In this document: one piece after another, positions 16,654 to 24,566 of the stretch
Layout: every line of letters begins with the position of its first letter
Position numbering within the stretch: the first letter of the stretch is position 1
Assembly: GCF_002939785.1 (NCBI RefSeq)
Contig: NZ_MDEC01000006.1
Coordinates: 62,001-126,000, forward strand
Direction of reading: 5' to 3'
DNA from: Xanthomonas codiaei
GTDB lineage: Bacteria > Pseudomonadota > Gammaproteobacteria > Xanthomonadales > Xanthomonadaceae
Length of the DNA stretch: 64,000 nucleotides
Notes under the pieces: generated by a model
Told to the model about the DNA's origin: nothing
The model's database searches: none
What the model saw: the letters and a program-made list of their open reading frames with translations, nothing else
Made by a program: the position numbers and the translations under genes

Positions 16654-17991
16654 CTAGTGAGCTCGGCCCGCTGCCGGCACTGGCTGTTTGGCCGCCGGGG
16701 TCAGCAACTGTTCGGCCAGCCCGCGATAGATCGGCGTCTTGCACACCAGCCCGGATACCGCACGGGCGATCAGCACCGTGGCCAGGATCGGCAGCAGCAT
16801 CTGGCCGGTGTCGGTGAGCTCCAGCGAGATCACCGCCGAGGTCAGCGGCGCCTGGGTCACGCCGGTCAGGTAGGCGCACATGCCCAGCAGCACGAAGGTG
16901 CGCGGGTCCACGCCGGGCATCAGCACCGACAGGTTGTGGCCGATGCCCGCGCCCACCGCCAGCGCCGGCGAGAACAGGCCGCCCGGGATGCCGGCCAGGT
17001 AAGACACCAGGTTGGCGAGAAGCTTCATCAGGCCGAATTCGTGGCCGACCACCGCATGCCCCTGCACCAGGCTGCGCGCCTGCTCGTAGCCGGTGCCGAA
17101 GGCGCCTTGCCCGAACACCAGCGCCAAGCCGACCAGCGCCAAGCCGCACACGGCGGCCAGCAGCACCGGATGGCGCCGCCGCAACGCACCCAGCCAGCGC
17201 GGCTTGCCGCTGACGCTGGCCAGCACCAGCCGCGCGAACACGCCGCCGAGCAGGCCGGCCACACTGCCGCACAACCCGATCGCCAGCCATGCACGGCCCA
17301 ACGGCAGCGCCACCGCCACCTTGCCGAAATACGTGTAGCTGCCCAGCAGGCCCAGCGACACCACGCCACCGACGATCACCGCAGTGAGCAAGGTGCCGGA
17401 GAAGCGGTGCTCGAAGCGCCCGCTCAGTTCCTCGATCGCAAACACCACGCCGGCCAGCGGGGTGTTGAACGCCGCCGCGATGCCGGCCGCACCACCGGCC
17501 AGCAGGAAGTGCGAGAGCTCGCGCGGATCGTGGAAGCCGAACCAGCGCCCGAACACATGCATCAGGCTGGCGCCCACATGCACGGTGGGGCCTTCGCGCC
17601 CGACCGAGGCGCCGCCCAGCAGCGACAGGGTGGTCAAGGCGAGCTTGCCGACCGACACGCGCAGCGACAGGTTGCTGTCGCGAAACGCCGGGTCCGGATG
17701 CTCCAGCGCGGCGATGACCTGCGGAATGCCGCTGCCGCGGGTGGGCCGCAAGGCGCCGGAGGTGAGCCAGGCGAGCAGGGCGAAGATGCCTGGGGTCAGC
17801 AGCAGCGCCCACCAGATCGAATGCGCGGTGATGCGCTGGAACAGGTGGAAGGCGGCATCGCTGGCCTTGGCGAACACGATGGCGACCAAGGCCACCGCGA
17901 TCGCGCCGCCCCACAATGCGGCGCGGCGACGCCAGCCTTCGCTGGACAACAACGGCCGCAGGCGACGCGGCAATGGGTCGGGAGCAGACAT
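16654..17991 (-). CDS. clcA: ClC-type chloride/proton antiporter
   Basis: Inner-membrane ClC protein of 445 aa with many hydrophobic segments. All chloride-pathway motifs are visible: GSGIPQV (with the central Ser), GREGPTV (with the gating Glu), and GIPGGLFSPALAVGAG. The proton-pathway glutamate is also present (VVFAIEELSG), so this is predicted to be a 2Cl-/H+ antiporter rather than a channel. Such proteins help extreme acid resistance and charge balance. There is no C-terminal CBS domain. It lies 34 bp after the NPP phosphodiesterase gene on the same strand and may share its transcript, although the functions are not obviously related. Confidence 0.92.
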   Translation of the reverse strand: MSAPDPLPRRLRPLLSSEGWRRRAALWGGAIAVALVAIVFAKASDAAFHLFQRITAHSIWWALLLTPGIFALLAWLTSGALRPTRGSGIPQVIAALEHPDPAFRDSNLSLRVSVGKLALTTLSLLGGASVGREGPTVHVGASLMHVFGRWFGFHDPRELSHFLLAGGAAGIAAAFNTPLAGVVFAIEELSGRFEHRFSGTLLTAVIVGGVVSLGLLGSYTYFGKVAVALPLGRAWLAIGLCGSVAGLLGGVFARLVLASVSGKPRWLGALRRRHPVLLAAVCGLALVGLALVFGQGAFGTGYEQARSLVQGHAVVGHEFGLMKLLANLVSYLAGIPGGLFSPALAVGAGIGHNLSVLMPGVDPRTFVLLGMCAYLTGVTQAPLTSAVISLELTDTGQMLLPILATVLIARAVSGLVCKTPIYRGLAEQLLTPAAKQPVPAAGRAH

Positions 17992-18025
17992 CGCGCCATT
18001 GTCGCACCGACGCGGCGGTGGCGGG

Positions 18026-19333
18026 TCAACGCGCCGGAGGTGGCTGCACGCGCAATGCCGGCAACAGTGCGGCCGGGTCGCCGTCGTTGGGCGCGGCCTC
18101 GATGCCCAGCAGGCGCGTCATCAGCGGATACACATCGACATTGTCCAAACCCGGCAAGGTCTTGCCCTGCGCCAGATCCGGGCCTTGCGCCACGAACACC
18201 GCGCGCATCGACGGCAGCGCCGGATCGAAGCCGTGCGAGCCGCGCATGCCCTGCTGCGGACGCTTGGCCAGTTTGTCCGGGAACAGTGCATCCCAGCCTT
18301 CGTGCATCTGGCACACGATGGGCGCAATGCGCGGGTGCGTGCCGTAATGCCAGCGCGCCGGCAATTGCGCCTTGCGCCAGCAGTCGTAGTGCGCATGCGC
18401 GCCGAGCAGGTGTGCTTCGGCCTTGGCCTGTTGTCCCGGCAGTGGCACGAAGCCGATCACCTGGCCGTCGGTGGTGGCGGTGGCCAGGCTGGGCGGCGCC
18501 ATGGCCTCCACGCCGATGGCATGGCCGGGCGGCACCTCGGCCATGCCGTGGTCGGAGACCACGATGATGTTGGTGCGCGCGCGGGTGCCGTCGCGCTGCA
18601 TGCCGTCCAGCAGCCTGCCGATGGCCGCATCCACTGCGCGCACGCTGTCGGCGTATTGGTGCGATTCCGGGCCGTGGTCGTGGCCGGCTTCGTCCACGTG
18701 TTCGAAGTACAGCGTGACCAGGCGATTGCGCTGGGCACCGTCGGCCTTGAGCCAGCCGCGCACCGCGTCCACGCGTGCGTCCAGGCTCACGCCTTCTTCG
18801 TAATGGCGCCACTGCGAGGGGCGCACGCCCTGGATCGCCGCTTCGCTGCCCGGCCATGACCAGGTGGCCGCACGCAGGCCGGCGCGCTCGGCGCCCACCC
18901 ACAGCGGTTCGCCGCCCCACCAGCGTGCATCGCCCACCGCCTCCTGGTTGCTCAGCCAGAAGCCGCCCAGTGCCGGGTCGCGCATGCTGTTGTGCACGAT
19001 GCCGTGGTGGTCGGGCCGCAGGCCGGTGATCAGCGTGTAGTGGTTGGGAAACGTCAGCGACGGATACGACGGCGTCATCCAGCGCGCACGCACGCCATCG
19101 CGCGCCAGCTGCGACAGCGTCGGGGTGATGCCGCGATCGAGCATGTCCGCACGCAGGCCATCGATGGAGATCAGCAGCAAGGTATGCGGGGCATCATTGG
19201 CTGCCGCCGTGGCGGCCGGCGGCGCCGATGCGCTGGCGGGCGGCGCCGTGGCGTCGCGCTGGAGGGGCTGGCTGGAACAGGCCGCGAGCAGGGCCGTGGC
19301 CGCCGCGGTGAACACAAGACGTCGTTGGATCAT
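18026..19333 (-). CDS. Nucleotide pyrophosphatase/phosphodiesterase lipoprotein (NPP, alkaline phosphatase superfamily)
   Basis: Envelope phosphodiesterase of 435 aa. The signal peptide ends in a lipobox (LLAAC, Cys19), predicting a lipoprotein. Metal and nucleophile sites follow the NPP pattern: Asp58 (LLLISIDGLRAD), nucleophile Thr94 (PSLTFPNHYTLITG), the YFEHVDEAGHDHG site with Asp/His ligands, VVSDHGMAEV (Asp-His pair) and a late His in GSHGFDPALPSM. This is the family whose X. citri member was characterised structurally and hydrolyses phosphate diesters through two zinc ions. It would act on extracellular or periplasmic nucleotides. clcA follows after 34 bp. Confidence 0.9.
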   Translation of the reverse strand: MIQRRLVFTAAATALLAACSSQPLQRDATAPPASASAPPAATAAANDAPHTLLLISIDGLRADMLDRGITPTLSQLARDGVRARWMTPSYPSLTFPNHYTLITGLRPDHHGIVHNSMRDPALGGFWLSNQEAVGDARWWGGEPLWVGAERAGLRAATWSWPGSEAAIQGVRPSQWRHYEEGVSLDARVDAVRGWLKADGAQRNRLVTLYFEHVDEAGHDHGPESHQYADSVRAVDAAIGRLLDGMQRDGTRARTNIIVVSDHGMAEVPPGHAIGVEAMAPPSLATATTDGQVIGFVPLPGQQAKAEAHLLGAHAHYDCWRKAQLPARWHYGTHPRIAPIVCQMHEGWDALFPDKLAKRPQQGMRGSHGFDPALPSMRAVFVAQGPDLAQGKTLPGLDNVDVYPLMTRLLGIEAAPNDGDPAALLPALRVQPPPAR

Positions 19334-19370
19334 GCCGGCCAGTGTACGGCGCTGCGATGACGTCGCGAAG

Positions 19371-19916
19371 TCATCGCGAGTGTGCGCCGGGAGCGCCGGC
19401 GAACAGATCGCCCGCGCGTGCGATCGGCTGCGGCGACCAACCTTCCAGTTGCAGCAAGGCCTGTTTGGTCGGCAGTCCGCCGCCGAAACCGGTCAACGCC
19501 CCGTTGGCGCCGATCACCCGATGGCAGGGCAGCACGATCGGCAGCGGATTGCGCCCGTTGGCCGCGCCTACCGCGCGGCTGGCAGCGGGGCGGCCCACCG
19601 CCTGCGCCAGCTGCGCATAGCTCCAGGTCTGGCCGAACGGAATCTGCGCCAGCGTGTGCCAGACCTCGAGCTGGAAGGGCGTGCCCAGCGGCGCCAGCGG
19701 CAGGTCGAACCGGCGCCGCCCGCCATGCAGATAATCGAGCAATTGCTCGCGTGCCTCGCGCACCAGCGCGGCGTCCGGATCGTGCACCCAGCGTGCGCGT
19801 CCGGCGGCGTCGTAACGGTTCTGTGCGAACAGGATATGGCGCACGCCGGCCTGGTCGGCGGCCACGGTGAGCGCTCCGATCGGCGACGGGAAGATGTCGT
19901 AATGCACGGTGCTCAT
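19371..19916 (-). CDS. ogt: Methylated-DNA-[protein]-cysteine S-methyltransferase
   Basis: Suicide enzyme that removes alkyl groups from O6-alkylguanine onto its own cysteine. 181 aa; the acceptor is Cys131 in IVLPCHRVIG, with the upstream PFGQTWSYAQLA helix-turn-helix and the GNPLPIV-like segment (GRNPLPIV). No Ada domain is present in this protein; it is instead in the gene upstream. The ATG overlaps the stop of that gene by four bases (19913-19916), so the two are coupled. The product is a stand-alone Ogt acting together with the glycosylase fusion. Confidence 0.93.
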   Translation of the reverse strand: MSTVHYDIFPSPIGALTVAADQAGVRHILFAQNRYDAAGRARWVHDPDAALVREAREQLLDYLHGGRRRFDLPLAPLGTPFQLEVWHTLAQIPFGQTWSYAQLAQAVGRPAASRAVGAANGRNPLPIVLPCHRVIGANGALTGFGGGLPTKQALLQLEGWSPQPIARAGDLFAGAPGAHSR

Positions 19917-21376
19917 GGGCGGGATTCCTTGCGGTCGGCGGCGAGATGCCACAGGTGCAGCACGGCGTAGGCGCGCCACGGGCGCCAGGCCTGCGAGCGC
20001 GCCTCGGTAGCACGTTCGCTCAGCCGCAGCGGCGCGCCGAGCACCTGCTGCAGGATCAGGTCGCCGGCCGGAAACGCATCCGGGTGCGAGAGCGCACGCA
20101 TGGCGATGTAGTGCGCCGTCCACGGCCCGATCCCGGGCAGGGCGACGCATGCGGCGACGAACTCGGACAGGCGCTGGCCGGCGCCGAAATGCAGCCGGCC
20201 CTGTGCGCAGGCGCAGGCCAGTGCGCGCAACGTGGCGGCGCGTGCGCCGGGCAGCCCCAGCTGTTCCAGCGGCGCCTCGGCCAGTTGCTCGGGCGTGGGA
20301 AAACTGCGATCCAGACCCGGCGGCATGTCGGCGTGCCGGCCGCCGTGGCGCTCCACCAGCCGCGCCGCCAGCGTGGCCGCACCGGCCACGCTGATCTGCT
20401 GGCCCAACACCGCGCGCACCGCGGTCTCGAAACCATCCCAGCCGCCGGGCACGCGCAGGCCGGGCCGGCGTGCGATTGCCTCGGCCAGCAGCGGTTCGGC
20501 CGCAAGCGTGGCGTGCACGGCCTGCAGGTCGGCATCCAGGTCGAACACGCGGCGCACGCGGCGCACGATCTGCGGAATCCGGCGCGGATCGGTGGCGCCG
20601 ATGCGCAGCAGCAGTTCTGCGCGCTGCGGCGCCGGCGCGACCTCGATCGAGGTGGCGTGGCCGGGCGAGCCGATCACCCGCCGGTAGCTGCCGGCATCGA
20701 CCTGCTCGATGCCGGGGATCGCCCGGCGCTGCAGAAATGCCAGCATCGCCGGCCAGTCCAGCGGCGGCCGATAGCTCAGGCGCAGCGTGAGTTCGCCGCC
20801 CGGCACCTCGGCGCGCTGCTTGCGCAACGCCGACGGCGGCATTCCGCAGCCTTCCAGGAACGCCGCGTTGAACCGACGCAGGCTGTTGAAGCCAGCTGCC
20901 AGCGCGACCTCGGTCACCGGCAAGGCGGTCTCGGTGAGCAACTGCTTTGCCAGCAGCAGCCGGCGCGTGCCGTGCACCTGGATCGGCGTGGCGCCGAGCT
21001 GCTGCACGAACTGCCGTTGCAGCTGCCGTGCGCTCATACCCACCGCATCGGCCAGGCGCTGCACCGGCTGCTCCTGCAACACGCCGTCGGCGATCATCGC
21101 CAAGGCGCGCTGCACGCTCTCTTCGCCCAGATGCTGCTGCGCCTGCGGCGACAACTCCGGCCGGCAGCGCAGGCACGGCCGGTAGCCGGCCGCGCTGGCT
21201 GCAGCAGCGGTGGGGTAGTAACTGACATTGGCCGGCTTTGGCGGCGGCGCCGGACACACCGGACGGCAATAGATCCCGGTGCTGCGCACCGCGGTGAAGA
21301 ACAGCCCGTCGAAGCGCGCATCGCGCGCCAGGCGGGCGCGGTCGCATTGGGTCCGGTCGGGCGTGATCATCTGCAT
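19913..21376 (-). CDS. alkA: Ada metal-binding/AraC/AlkA fusion: DNA-3-methyladenine glycosylase
   Basis: 487-residue fusion of three parts. Residues 1-80 are the Ada zinc domain (FFTAVRSTGIYCRPVC and CLRC; Cys37, 41, 68 and 71), whose cysteine accepts methyl groups from phosphotriesters and turns the protein into an activator. Residues about 88-185 are an AraC-type double helix-turn-helix (VQRLADAVGMSARQLQRQFV). Residues about 195-480 are an AlkA-like N-domain and HhH-GPD glycosylase (GWDGFETAVRAVLGQQIS, LPGIGPWTAHYIAMRALSHP, with Asp in FPAGDLILQQ). It can thus sense damage, activate transcription and excise 3-alkyladenine. ogt follows with a 4-bp overlap. Starts at 21376 or 21370 are both possible. 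Confidence 0.9.
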   Translation of the reverse strand: MQMITPDRTQCDRARLARDARFDGLFFTAVRSTGIYCRPVCPAPPPKPANVSYYPTAAAASAAGYRPCLRCRPELSPQAQQHLGEESVQRALAMIADGVLQEQPVQRLADAVGMSARQLQRQFVQQLGATPIQVHGTRRLLLAKQLLTETALPVTEVALAAGFNSLRRFNAAFLEGCGMPPSALRKQRAEVPGGELTLRLSYRPPLDWPAMLAFLQRRAIPGIEQVDAGSYRRVIGSPGHATSIEVAPAPQRAELLLRIGATDPRRIPQIVRRVRRVFDLDADLQAVHATLAAEPLLAEAIARRPGLRVPGGWDGFETAVRAVLGQQISVAGAATLAARLVERHGGRHADMPPGLDRSFPTPEQLAEAPLEQLGLPGARAATLRALACACAQGRLHFGAGQRLSEFVAACVALPGIGPWTAHYIAMRALSHPDAFPAGDLILQQVLGAPLRLSERATEARSQAWRPWRAYAVLHLWHLAADRKESRP

Positions 21377-21470
21377 GGCGCAAGTCTATGCCCTTGCCAC
21401 CGCACCGGCTGGCCGTTTTCGGACAGGATTGCGCAAGCGTGGCGTGCTCCAGATGGAGCATGTTCATGGC

Positions 21471-21490
21471 GCGGTCAAATCCTTGACCGC
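21471..21490. promoter_or_regulatory. Inverted repeat between alkA and divergent lipoprotein gene
   Basis: GCGGTCAA-ATCC-TTGACCGC: perfect 8-bp arms with a 4-bp spacer. It lies 94 bp upstream of alkA and 48 bp upstream of the plus-strand lipoprotein start. A second, shorter repeat (TTCAG-N7-CTGAA) follows at 21491-21507. The binding protein is unknown; it does not look like the E. coli Ada box. Confidence 0.5.
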
Positions 21491-21538
21491 TTCAGCCATA
21501 GACTGAAAGTGATCTCCGTCGCGTTCCCACCCCCGCTC

Positions 21539-22720
21539 ATGCTCAAACCGTTTTGCCTGTCACTTGCCTGCGTGTTCCTGCTGGTTGCCTGCGACCGCGG
21601 CGGTACGTCCGCCGATGCTGCCGAGGCGCAGCAGACCGGAGTGACGCAGGTCGGCGACGGCGACCATATGGTGTCGGTGGATACGCCCGAGCCGGTCGCG
21701 CCGCCGCGCCTGCATGCGCAGGTTGGCGAGGCGGGTTGGCCGAAGGCGGAACTGGAAGCGGGCCAGGCTTGGATCAGCTGCGCCACCGATTACGGCAAGG
21801 AGGCCGGCGATGGCACCTTACTGCCGGCGCTGGACCGCGCCAGCGTCGAGGCGGCGCTGGCGCCATGCCGCGAGACCGGTCTGGTGCGGGTACGCTACGC
21901 GGGCAAGATCAATGCCGGTTTCGCGGCGCTGGTGTGGCGGCTGGCCGCAGTGGCCGAGCAGTGGAAATTGCCGCATCGCATCCTGGACCTGGATTCCAGC
22001 GGCGGCCAGGTGGAAGCGGCGATCCGCGCCGGCGACACCATCGGCGAATCCAGCTGGACCATCTGGGTGCGCGAAGGCTCGATCTGCCACAGCGCCTGCG
22101 TGTTCGTGCTGGCGGCCGGCGACAACCGCCTGGTGGCGGGCAAGGTGGGCATCCACCGCATGATGCGGATCAGCTCCAAGGCGACCTCGCGGGCGGAGCT
22201 CAATCGCGAGCTGCGCGAGGTCTACGGCAACGTCAAGGATTATCTGGAGCGCAACGGCGTGGCGGTGGCAGTGGCGGATTTGATGATGACCGTGCCCAAC
22301 CGCAGCCTGCGCCTGCTCACTATGGAAAAGTTGCGCGAATACGGCCTGGACGGCACCAATGCCGTGCAGGACGATCTGGAACGCATCCGCCAGATGCGCA
22401 AGTGTGGCGATGCGTTCGTGCGCCGCAAGGACGCGTTCCTGGTGGCGTTCGACCAGAAGTGCAAAGGCGAGGGTGCGGATCTGGATGCGGTCAACGCCTG
22501 CGGTCTGGCCCTGAAACAGCGCTTCGGCTTTCCCGATGCGGCCTGCCCGGAAGAAAGCCCGCTGGCCGAAACCGATGCGGCGGCCCTGCCGGTCACGCCG
22601 GCGCTGGATACGCAAACTGGGGCGCCGGCCGATGCCATGCAGCCGCCCGCGCCGGCCGCCGAACCGGCCCGGGATGCTGCACAGGCAGATCCTTCGACGC
22701 CTGCGCCCGCCGGCGGTTGA
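21539..22720 (+). CDS. Lipoprotein with ClpP/crotonase-like serine protease fold
   Basis: 393-residue envelope protein. The N-terminus is a lipoprotein signal (SLACVFLLVAC, Cys18). Residues about 110-270 look like the ClpP-like family of exported proteins (COG3904 type): LDLDSSGGQVEAAIRAGD, then ICHSACVFVLAAGDNRLV with a serine in the nucleophile position, then VGIHRMM with a histidine in the catalytic position. A C-terminal Cys-containing region (CGDAFV, CKGEG, CGLALKQRFGFPDAAC) could form disulfides, and the last 50 residues are Pro/Ala-rich. Function is unknown; proteolysis in the periplasm is suggested by the fold only. It is divergent from alkA. Confidence 0.72.
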   Translation: MLKPFCLSLACVFLLVACDRGGTSADAAEAQQTGVTQVGDGDHMVSVDTPEPVAPPRLHAQVGEAGWPKAELEAGQAWISCATDYGKEAGDGTLLPALDRASVEAALAPCRETGLVRVRYAGKINAGFAALVWRLAAVAEQWKLPHRILDLDSSGGQVEAAIRAGDTIGESSWTIWVREGSICHSACVFVLAAGDNRLVAGKVGIHRMMRISSKATSRAELNRELREVYGNVKDYLERNGVAVAVADLMMTVPNRSLRLLTMEKLREYGLDGTNAVQDDLERIRQMRKCGDAFVRRKDAFLVAFDQKCKGEGADLDAVNACGLALKQRFGFPDAACPEESPLAETDAAALPVTPALDTQTGAPADAMQPPAPAAEPARDAAQADPSTPAPAGG

Positions 22721-22795
22721 GGCCGCTGCAGCTTTCACGCGTATCGCACTGGGCGCTGCTTATGGTCGCCGCATACAACCGGGTCGGGGGGCAGT

Positions 22796-23050
22796 ATGCG
22801 AGGCAAGACCAAAGGCGTTTTACTGGCGTACCTGCCATCGGCGTTGCTGGTGCTGGTCGGTTTCGGCGTGGCCGAACTGCTGCGTCTGGCCGCCGAGGCG
22901 ATGCGCGAGCAATGGCCGGCCACGCTGGCGATGTGGCTGAGCCTGGCGGCATTGATCGCGGCCATTGCGCGCGCGTTCTGGGTGAGCTGGCGACTGTGGC
23001 GGCCGCGCGGCGTGGCGGCGGTACCACCGGCACCGGGAGGCGAGGCCTAG
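22796..23050 (+). CDS. Small membrane protein
   Basis: 84-residue protein with two predicted membrane helices (LLAYLPSALLVLVGFGVAEL and TLAMWLSLAALIAAIARAFW), a basic turn and a Pro/Ala tail. The G-rich stretch upstream of the ATG may serve as ribosome-binding site. The family is not recognised. It lies 75 bp after the ClpP-like lipoprotein gene on the same strand. Confidence 0.6.
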   Translation: MRGKTKGVLLAYLPSALLVLVGFGVAELLRLAAEAMREQWPATLAMWLSLAALIAAIARAFWVSWRLWRPRGVAAVPPAPGGEA

Positions 23051-23404
23051 GGCAGTTGCCACAGCGACTGCACAGGTCTCGGGCCGATGCGGCAGCGGCT
23101 TGAAATCCTCACGTATCAGGCGCGCTCCAGCTCCTGCGCGCCGTCCAGGCATTGATGACTGCTGGCGATGTTTCATCAGCCACGCCTGCGCACCTCCAGC
23201 GGCAACTGCACTCGACCGTTCCCCGAACGCATTGGTCCTGAGTCCGCCACCCGTCCGATTCGACCGGCGATCTGCCGGGTGTGTCGCTCATTGCAGGTGA
23301 TCGCACTCGTTGCTTGTTTTGCACAGGGCGCGGCATAGACTGCGCCACTGGTCGCACGGTGTGCGGCTCACCCTTTCATCCGATCCAGTACAAGGTGCTT
23401 GTCC
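23051..23404. other. Intergenic region
   Basis: 354 bp; no gene seen. The promoter of the DUF4019 gene is likely in the last 100 bases, where a CATAGACT -10-like element lies near 23334. Confidence 0.4.
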
Positions 23405-23980
23405 ATGCGTCGTCCTCGTTTGCTTGTTGCGCTGGTGTTCGCTCCAGCGCTGGTGTTTGCGCAACAACCGCAGCCTTCCAGCCGCGCCGCCACCGCAGCT
23501 GCGGCACAACCGGCACCTGCCACGCGGACTGCGGCCACGCCGCAACCAGCGGCTGCGGCGAACACGCCGGCAGCGCCGGCGCTGAGCCCTGCTCAACAGG
23601 CACAGGTGGCCAAGCAGGACGTGGAGATGACCCAGGCCGCCCTGCGCGTGGCGCAGATGGTCGACACCAACAAGGCCGACGCGATCTGGGATGGCGCCTC
23701 CCGCGTGGCCAAGACTGCGGTCAAGCGCGATGCCTTCGTGGCGCAGTTGGGCGGCGAGCGCGCGCGCCTGGGGGCAGTCGTCGGGCGCGGCCAGAGCTCG
23801 GTGACACGGGTGAAATACGGTCCTGGCGCACAGGTGCCCGAAGGGCTGTACGTCAACGTCAGTTTCCCGACCCGGTTCGCCAATGCGCCGCAGCCGGTGC
23901 GCGAGCTGGTGTCGTTCCGTCTGGACGAGGACAAGACCTGGCGTGTGGCGGGCTACAGCCTGCGTACGGCGGTGAAATGA
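23405..23980 (+). CDS. Exported DUF4019-like protein
   Basis: 191-residue secreted protein. The signal peptide is clear (RRPRLLVALVFAPALVFAQQ). A Pro/Ala/Thr-rich linker of about 45 residues follows. The conserved part (residues about 70-191) has VDTNKADAIWDGASRVAKTAV, VTRVKYGPGAQVPEGLYVNV and the ending LVSFRLDEDKTWRVAGYSL, which is the DUF4019 pattern. Function is unknown. The ATG at 23405 is used rather than an in-frame TTG two codons upstream. A MAPEG gene starts 25 bp downstream on the same strand, so the two are probably cotranscribed. Confidence 0.75.
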   Translation: MRRPRLLVALVFAPALVFAQQPQPSSRAATAAAAQPAPATRTAATPQPAAAANTPAAPALSPAQQAQVAKQDVEMTQAALRVAQMVDTNKADAIWDGASRVAKTAVKRDAFVAQLGGERARLGAVVGRGQSSVTRVKYGPGAQVPEGLYVNVSFPTRFANAPQPVRELVSFRLDEDKTWRVAGYSLRTAVK

Positions 23981-24005
23981 TGCGGCATTCGGCCAGGAGA
24001 CGCGC

Positions 24006-24407
24006 ATGCAAATGACGATCGAACTGCAGATGCTGGGCTGGGCCATGGTGCTCGGCCTGGTGCAGCTGCTGGCCGCCTCGGCCAGCATGACCGCCCAGCG
24101 CGGCACCAAGTGGAACGCGAGCGCCCGCGATGGCGACGCCAAGCCGCTGACCGGTGTGGCGGCCCGCCTGGACCGCGCATTCCGCAACTATCTGGAGACC
24201 TTTCCGATCTTCGCAGCTGCGGTGCTGGCGGTGAGCGTGGCGGGGCGTACCAGCGCGGAGACTGCACTGGCGGTGCAGCTGTACCTGTGGGCGCGCGTGG
24301 CCTATGTGCCGGTCTATGCGGTCGGGATTCCCTACCTGCGCAGTGCGATCTGGGTGGTGTCGTTCTGGGGCATCATCAAACTGGTGCGTGCGCTGCTGGG
24401 TATCTGA
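24006..24407 (+). CDS. MAPEG-family membrane protein
   Basis: 133-residue integral membrane protein with four hydrophobic helices. The MAPEG pattern is seen in ARLDRAFRNYLETFPIFAAA (glutathione-binding region with Arg/Asn/Glu) and in YLWARVAYVPVYAVGIPYLR, close to the bacterial MAPEG consensus. Eukaryotic members conjugate or reduce lipid substrates with glutathione; the bacterial substrate is unknown. It follows the DUF4019 gene closely. Confidence 0.82.
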   Translation: MQMTIELQMLGWAMVLGLVQLLAASASMTAQRGTKWNASARDGDAKPLTGVAARLDRAFRNYLETFPIFAAAVLAVSVAGRTSAETALAVQLYLWARVAYVPVYAVGIPYLRSAIWVVSFWGIIKLVRALLGI

Positions 24408-24488
24408 TCCGACGCCGGCCGCGATGCTGGCGCTGTCTGGCCAGCGCTGGCGGCGCGGGTCGACGGGCTGCAAACACGCCTGGGCGAT

Positions 24489-24516
24489 GCAGCGCTTGAT
24501 CTGGATCAAGCGCTGC
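24489..24516 (+). promoter_or_regulatory. FNR/ANR-type box in the ubiM promoter
   Basis: The core TTGAT-CTGG-ATCAA (24496-24509) is a perfect match to the FNR-family consensus TTGAT-N4-ATCAA and is embedded in a 28-bp perfect inverted repeat. A -10-like TAGACT lies at 24532-24537. With a start of transcription near 24544 the box would be centred at about -41.5, the class II activator position. ubiM starts 14-23 bp further on. Confidence 0.75.
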
Positions 24517-24566
24517 GCAGGCTGCCGGCTCTAGACTTGCTGCATCGATACTCATGGATGCACAGC

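Noticed and set aside
21431..21440. GCGCAAGCG resembling part of the E. coli Ada box
   Set aside because: Only the core matches, the A-rich half is missing, and its strand and distance do not suit the alkA promoter.
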